Source: Chalara sp. BL73 (taxonomy: Eukaryota > Ascomycota > Leotiomycetes > Helotiales). From it: a DNA stretch of 64,000 nt. Location of the stretch: contig CAKJVC010000010.1 in the NCBI GenBank assembly GCA_918026815.1, forward strand, positions 126,501 through 190,500. The letters run 5' to 3'. Each line of letters opens with the position of its first letter. Position 1 is the first letter of the stretch. Position numbers and translations under genes: made by a program. The notes beneath the pieces are model-generated. The model was not told where the DNA came from. It made no database searches and saw only the letters and a program-made list of their open reading frames with translations. Of this stretch, positions 60,599 to 64,000 are shown piece by piece.

Positions 60599-61247
60599 GA
60601 TTGAACTTTTGGCTTTTGTCTGATATAGTATTCAACTTCAACATACTCTCCGATGGCTCTTATAAGCTCTATCATTTTGGTGGAGATTCGTTTTTATCGC
60701 TCTGACTTGCGTTCCGCCTCCCAGAAAGCCTCGTCTTCAGCCGCACCTACGAGCCGTCTTGGCATCATTTCCCCATCTTCCTCGCTGTTTAGAACAGAGT
60801 GCTTTCAAAAATAGATGTTTGTGTAAACATAGGTCTGCCACCGTTAGTGAAGATGAAAGCACTGAAATTTTTAGCTGGCGGTTCAGAATAGAATTCAAAT
60901 TTTACCAACATGAAATATTTTCGGTGACGAAAAGGAGACCCCTTAACTCCTCCCCGCTAACCAAGTAACCCGTCTCTTACCCAAACCCCGTATTCAAAAG
61001 CCACTTTGACCCCTCAAACCACATTACTTTTAATTAAGTTTCTTTCTAGAGAATGACGAGCTAATGGTCCCACCAGGTCCCATACCTAAGAGTTCCCGCG
61101 CCAAAGGGTCTTGAGCTATTTAGCGCCGCACCTGATGCCTAGTGAGCGGAGTCAACAAGGGAGCGCCAGGCAACTCATTGAAGTTATATAATCTTTTGTT
61201 GGGGCAGTCCGGTGGTCAGACAAGAAATAGGTAGGAAATTAGAAATC
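60599..61247. promoter_or_regulatory. divergent promoter region of two hypothetical genes
   Basis: The 649-base spacer separates the start codons at 60598 (-) and 61248 (+). It should hold both promoters; no specific site is identified. Confidence 0.5.
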
Positions 61248-62542
61248 ATGGCCGCTCTGTAAGTTCTATTCTGAATTCTGATACTGAAAGTGGTTGACCA
61301 AATAGAAAGACCAGTTCGTCTTCGTCAAAATATTCGAGATTTGATAGACTCACCTACCTCGTCTTTTTCCCAAAAGACGGCCTCTCTGAAGGAGACCTTG
61401 GGATATCACGTTGTTCTTGACACTGAATGGTCCATGTTATGGGAAACTCTGAAGCCGTACTACTCAGATCCTTCATCGTTTATTCCAAGCGTGACAAATA
61501 TCCTGATTGCCTGGTGTGATGCCTTCAGTGTCTGGCTTGAAAATTCAAATAACGAGGAAGACGTCGAAAAGATACTGGAAATACTGAGTAGCTTTCAAAT
61601 GGTGAAGATAGTTATTGAGGTGCGTTGATATGAAAATTCGCTATATCAGCCTCGAAGTATTGAATATCTGCTAGAATTCATCCAAATCCTCTCGCCCATC
61701 AACATGCTGGGACGCGAAAAGAGGAGCTTTCGTCATCGATATCCCAAAGTCCAAAGCGGTATCTCAATCTACAGCTCAAGCCGGCTTCTCAGAAGATCTG
61801 TTGAATCTTTTTAAGGCTTCCTCAGAAGCATCAACATCAAATCGGGCTGTCACTGTTGAAGACCCTGATGCATGGGCAGAACTTACTCTCGATTCCCCTG
61901 ATGTGAATCCAGCAAGGAGCAAAAAAGACGCCGCTCCGGTTTCAACATCTCTGCCAGATATATCCACTATTGAAAGACCCGAAGAGCTAACCAAGCGCTC
62001 ACCGTACTGGTTAATGATCCGTCAAGAATCCAGGCACAGAATCGTGATCGAGGGAACCCACGGTCCAAGTTTGGCTCTAATCGAAGGATATCTTAAGAAA
62101 TGGTGTAGAGGCAACATCCATCGTGTCGATCGTGTGAGTATCCGTTTATTTGCCTAGTTGATGCTTGTGCTGAAGCCTTGAATAAAGCCTCCAATTGTGC
62201 AGATTAGTCTGCAAGAGTCTGTCTTCGGACTTGGATTGATGCATGATGCTCTGATCATTGAGACTGAGCGAGGACGAGAGCTTAATGTCACTTTGTTGTT
62301 GCCTCTGGTTGAAACAGTATTGGAGTATATCCCTGTTGGGAACGGATATGAGAATGGGCAATGGACCTTCAAGAGGCTGGCCGCTTTCAGGTGAGAACAT
62401 TACTTCGTCAGTTGCAAGAGTGTCAAGTAGATGTAAGGATGATAAGAAAGATCTGAGACAGATAATTTCTGTGGTCGATAATCAAGTTCATCCTTAAAAA
62501 AAAAACTTCCTTAGACAATGGCAAGAGTCATCGTTTACATGA
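61248..62542 (+). CDS. conserved-looking hypothetical protein, ~331 residues
   Basis: This is a predicted 331-residue protein with exons 61248-61258, 61310-61619, 61675-62133, 62203-62390 and 62515-62542. The first exon is only 11 nt (ATG plus two and a part codons). The acceptor at 61309 was chosen because the upstream AG puts the long downstream frame out of phase. The last exon is the least certain; its acceptor follows an A-tract at 62514. No known domain is recognised. A region VVLDTEWSMLWETLKPYYSD (about residues 33-52) is Trp-rich. The middle (about 135-200) is Ser/Asp/Pro-rich linker, and the C-terminal ~120 residues are mixed α/β (PYWLMIRQESRHRIVIEG, SLALIEGYLKKWCRG). No signal peptide or membrane segment is visible. 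It is probably cytosolic or nuclear. Confidence 0.65.
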
Positions 62543-63158
62543 TGCCATTTATGTGCAAAACTTTCGTGAAGAATGGGTCTTGTAGTCATCCGTAGATTTA
62601 CCTTGCCAGCTACTCAATAGCATGCAGAGGTGTAGAGAGTATATCTTCAGCACCGCGTGCTCTAGACTTAAAGCTCGTTTCCCATCTGTCTTGTCATGAT
62701 GGTGATATAATGACTTTTGGATCTGCATACATATTCTTCACCGCGAAAGTCTTGATCGTCGCAGACTTTCTGCTATTGCTCACACACGGCCTCACTACTT
62801 GCACTAGACATGGAAGACGTCGCAATCAGCCTTCTGCTATGCCGCGCCACTTATCCGATGCCGTAGCTTTATCTTGTTGTGCACTGGTACTTCAAACCTT
62901 CTCCATCATCCCAAGTATTTCTCGGCTGACTGACATGCCACGGAACTCAACTAGAAGTAATGCTGACTAGTCTTTCGTCCACCATCAAACCTCAATTGCT
63001 CCCAGTTATTCATAAGAGGGTTGCGCCAACTCGTTCTATGCATCAGCTTTCTGATATGCCCTATATGCGTTGGTTTCTTGGTGCAGCCTAAATTATATGG
63101 GGCGCTTGTTCTAGGTCCATGGCTCTTGTCCCTATCCAAGTCTACGCTCACATGCTGC
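62543..63158. other. convergent intergenic region
   Basis: This lies between the 3' ends of the hypothetical gene at 61248 and the mitochondrial protein gene. No gene is supported. A 86-codon hydrophobic frame at 62710-62970 has no family match. Confidence 0.5.
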
Positions 63159-63752
63159 TCAGTAAACTCGTCCAATTTGTAGCTCGCCCTCACGTCCTTT
63201 CTCCCACGCAAGCTCCTGCACCTTCTTTCCATGATGTTTCTGCCATTTCTCTTCTCGTAACCTCTGCTTCTCCTCCATTGTCAACGGCTTGTTCTGCCCA
63301 GTGGCCCATGCAAACGTCATCCATGACAACCACGCAGTCAAGCTGAGCCCTCCAATCAAAGCGGTGGCCGCAGCGATTCGAGCGGCAACCAGGGTTCGAT
63401 ATTTTGATTTTTCTATCCGCTCAGGTGAAATTCCCATCTTCTCAATGCGATCGAAATGCATCCTCACAATTTTTGTCTGTAAACGAGCTTTGATCTTCCC
63501 ATCCAAGAGTGCCAGATAGCCAAAGGCTGTGCCTCTAGTACTTTGTTCAGGTTGTGAACCGGGCTGGCTAGAAGTCGGCGAAGATTTACTGCCAGAGAGG
63601 CTATTCAGGAGGGGTCGAGAAGTTGAGAAATGCACTGCATGGTAAAGGCTAAGAAAGACTGGAGGGCTGATGTTCTGCGACTGGGTATGGAGCTGACGAA
63701 GTTGAGCAGAAACTTGGCGGGAGGCCGCCGCATATCGGCGTATCGAAGTCAT
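63159..63752 (-). CDS. predicted mitochondrial single-pass membrane protein
   Basis: This is a 197-residue, intronless protein starting at ATG 63752. The first ~50 residues are rich in Arg, Ser and Ala and lack acidic residues (RRYAAASRQVSAQLRQLHTQ), with an FSTSRPLLNS segment, as expected for a mitochondrial presequence. A Ser/Pro-rich linker follows. Residues ~125-155 form one membrane span (VAARIAAATALIGGLSLTAW then LSWMTFAWATG). The C-terminal ~45 residues are strongly charged (EEKQRLREEKWQKHHGKK) and amphipathic. This layout suits an inner-membrane assembly or tethering factor, but I do not recognise a named family. No break is seen. Confidence 0.72.
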   Translation of the reverse strand: MTSIRRYAAASRQVSAQLRQLHTQSQNISPPVFLSLYHAVHFSTSRPLLNSLSGSKSSPTSSQPGSQPEQSTRGTAFGYLALLDGKIKARLQTKIVRMHFDRIEKMGISPERIEKSKYRTLVAARIAAATALIGGLSLTAWLSWMTFAWATGQNKPLTMEEKQRLREEKWQKHHGKKVQELAWEKGREGELQIGRVY

Positions 63753-64000
63753 GATTTTGGAATTAGATCAATTACGCGTCTCCTGAATATACGGACCAGG
63801 CCAAAGACAAATATGGTTGTGATTGATGTAACCTCCCCAAGTGTAGTTGATGTTGAGGTAAATTTTAACGGACGCGAAATCACCCGCGCCAAGCCTTTCC
63901 TCATAGGTTTTAATATTCCTCTCCGCCTTTCGACACAAGTATTAGAGCATACTTTTCCACCAACTTTTCCACTTCGCAAGCACTGTCAGCTACATTGCAT
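63753..64000. other. right-edge region
   Basis: This is the promoter side of the mitochondrial protein gene. A plus-strand frame from ATG 63813 stays open for 62 codons to the window edge, with no recognisable motif. It could be the start of a gene that continues outside the window. Confidence 0.35.

Overview
The window is chromosomal DNA of a filamentous ascomycete (Pezizomycotina). Leotiomycetes is my best guess, but that is inference from gene style only. The evidence is introns of 41-124 nt with GT..AG ends and CTAAC-like branch points, and gene families typical of this group: HET domain, NACHT-ankyrin, SAT4-type 7TM protein, DUF2434, MARVEL, PHO84 and COG5. There are no operons, no RNA genes and no CRISPR array. 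All exon structures were rebuilt by hand from splice signals and reading frame.

Layout. 1-4.4 kb: one small single-span membrane protein and AT-rich spacer. 4.4-10.3 kb: a large NLR-like NACHT-ankyrin gene with one frame break. 11.0-12.9 kb (-): a PHO84-type phosphate transporter. 16.8-19.5 kb: a STAND-type N-terminal domain joined to a ubiquitin-like domain and a degenerate protein kinase. 20.3-21.4 kb (-): a PHD-finger/coiled-coil protein. 23.7-27.4 kb: divergent acyltransferase-3 and NADP-dependent MDR oxidoreductase genes. 27.9-30.1 kb (-): a HET-domain gene with one internal TGA. 30.5-32.2 kb (-): a DAL5-type MFS transporter. 33.5-35.0 kb: a decayed stand-alone phosphoribosylamine-glycine ligase copy. 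36.5-37.5 kb: a MARVEL protein. 39.1-41.2 kb: an intact HET gene with an N-myristoylation motif, followed at once by a kinase remnant. 42.9-43.6 kb (-): a DUF1349 protein. 47.0-48.8 kb (-): a secreted type-B carboxylesterase. 50.5-51.9 kb: a SAT4-type 7TM protein.

The right end (53-64 kb) is denser and more housekeeping-like: COG5 (-), a DUF2434 7TM protein (+), an SDR (-), an actin-family pseudogene (+), two conserved-looking proteins of unknown function and a mitochondrial inner-membrane-type protein (-).

The left two thirds mixes nutrient transporters with four genes of fungal non-self-recognition or cell-death type (NACHT-ANK, STAND-N/pseudokinase, two HET), two of them carrying a single inactivating lesion, plus several decayed gene copies. 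This looks like an accessory, fast-turnover segment next to a stable segment. The most interesting locus is 16783-19460: a helical STAND-type domain fused to a pseudokinase, an architecture reminiscent of MLKL. No known biosynthetic cluster is apparent.
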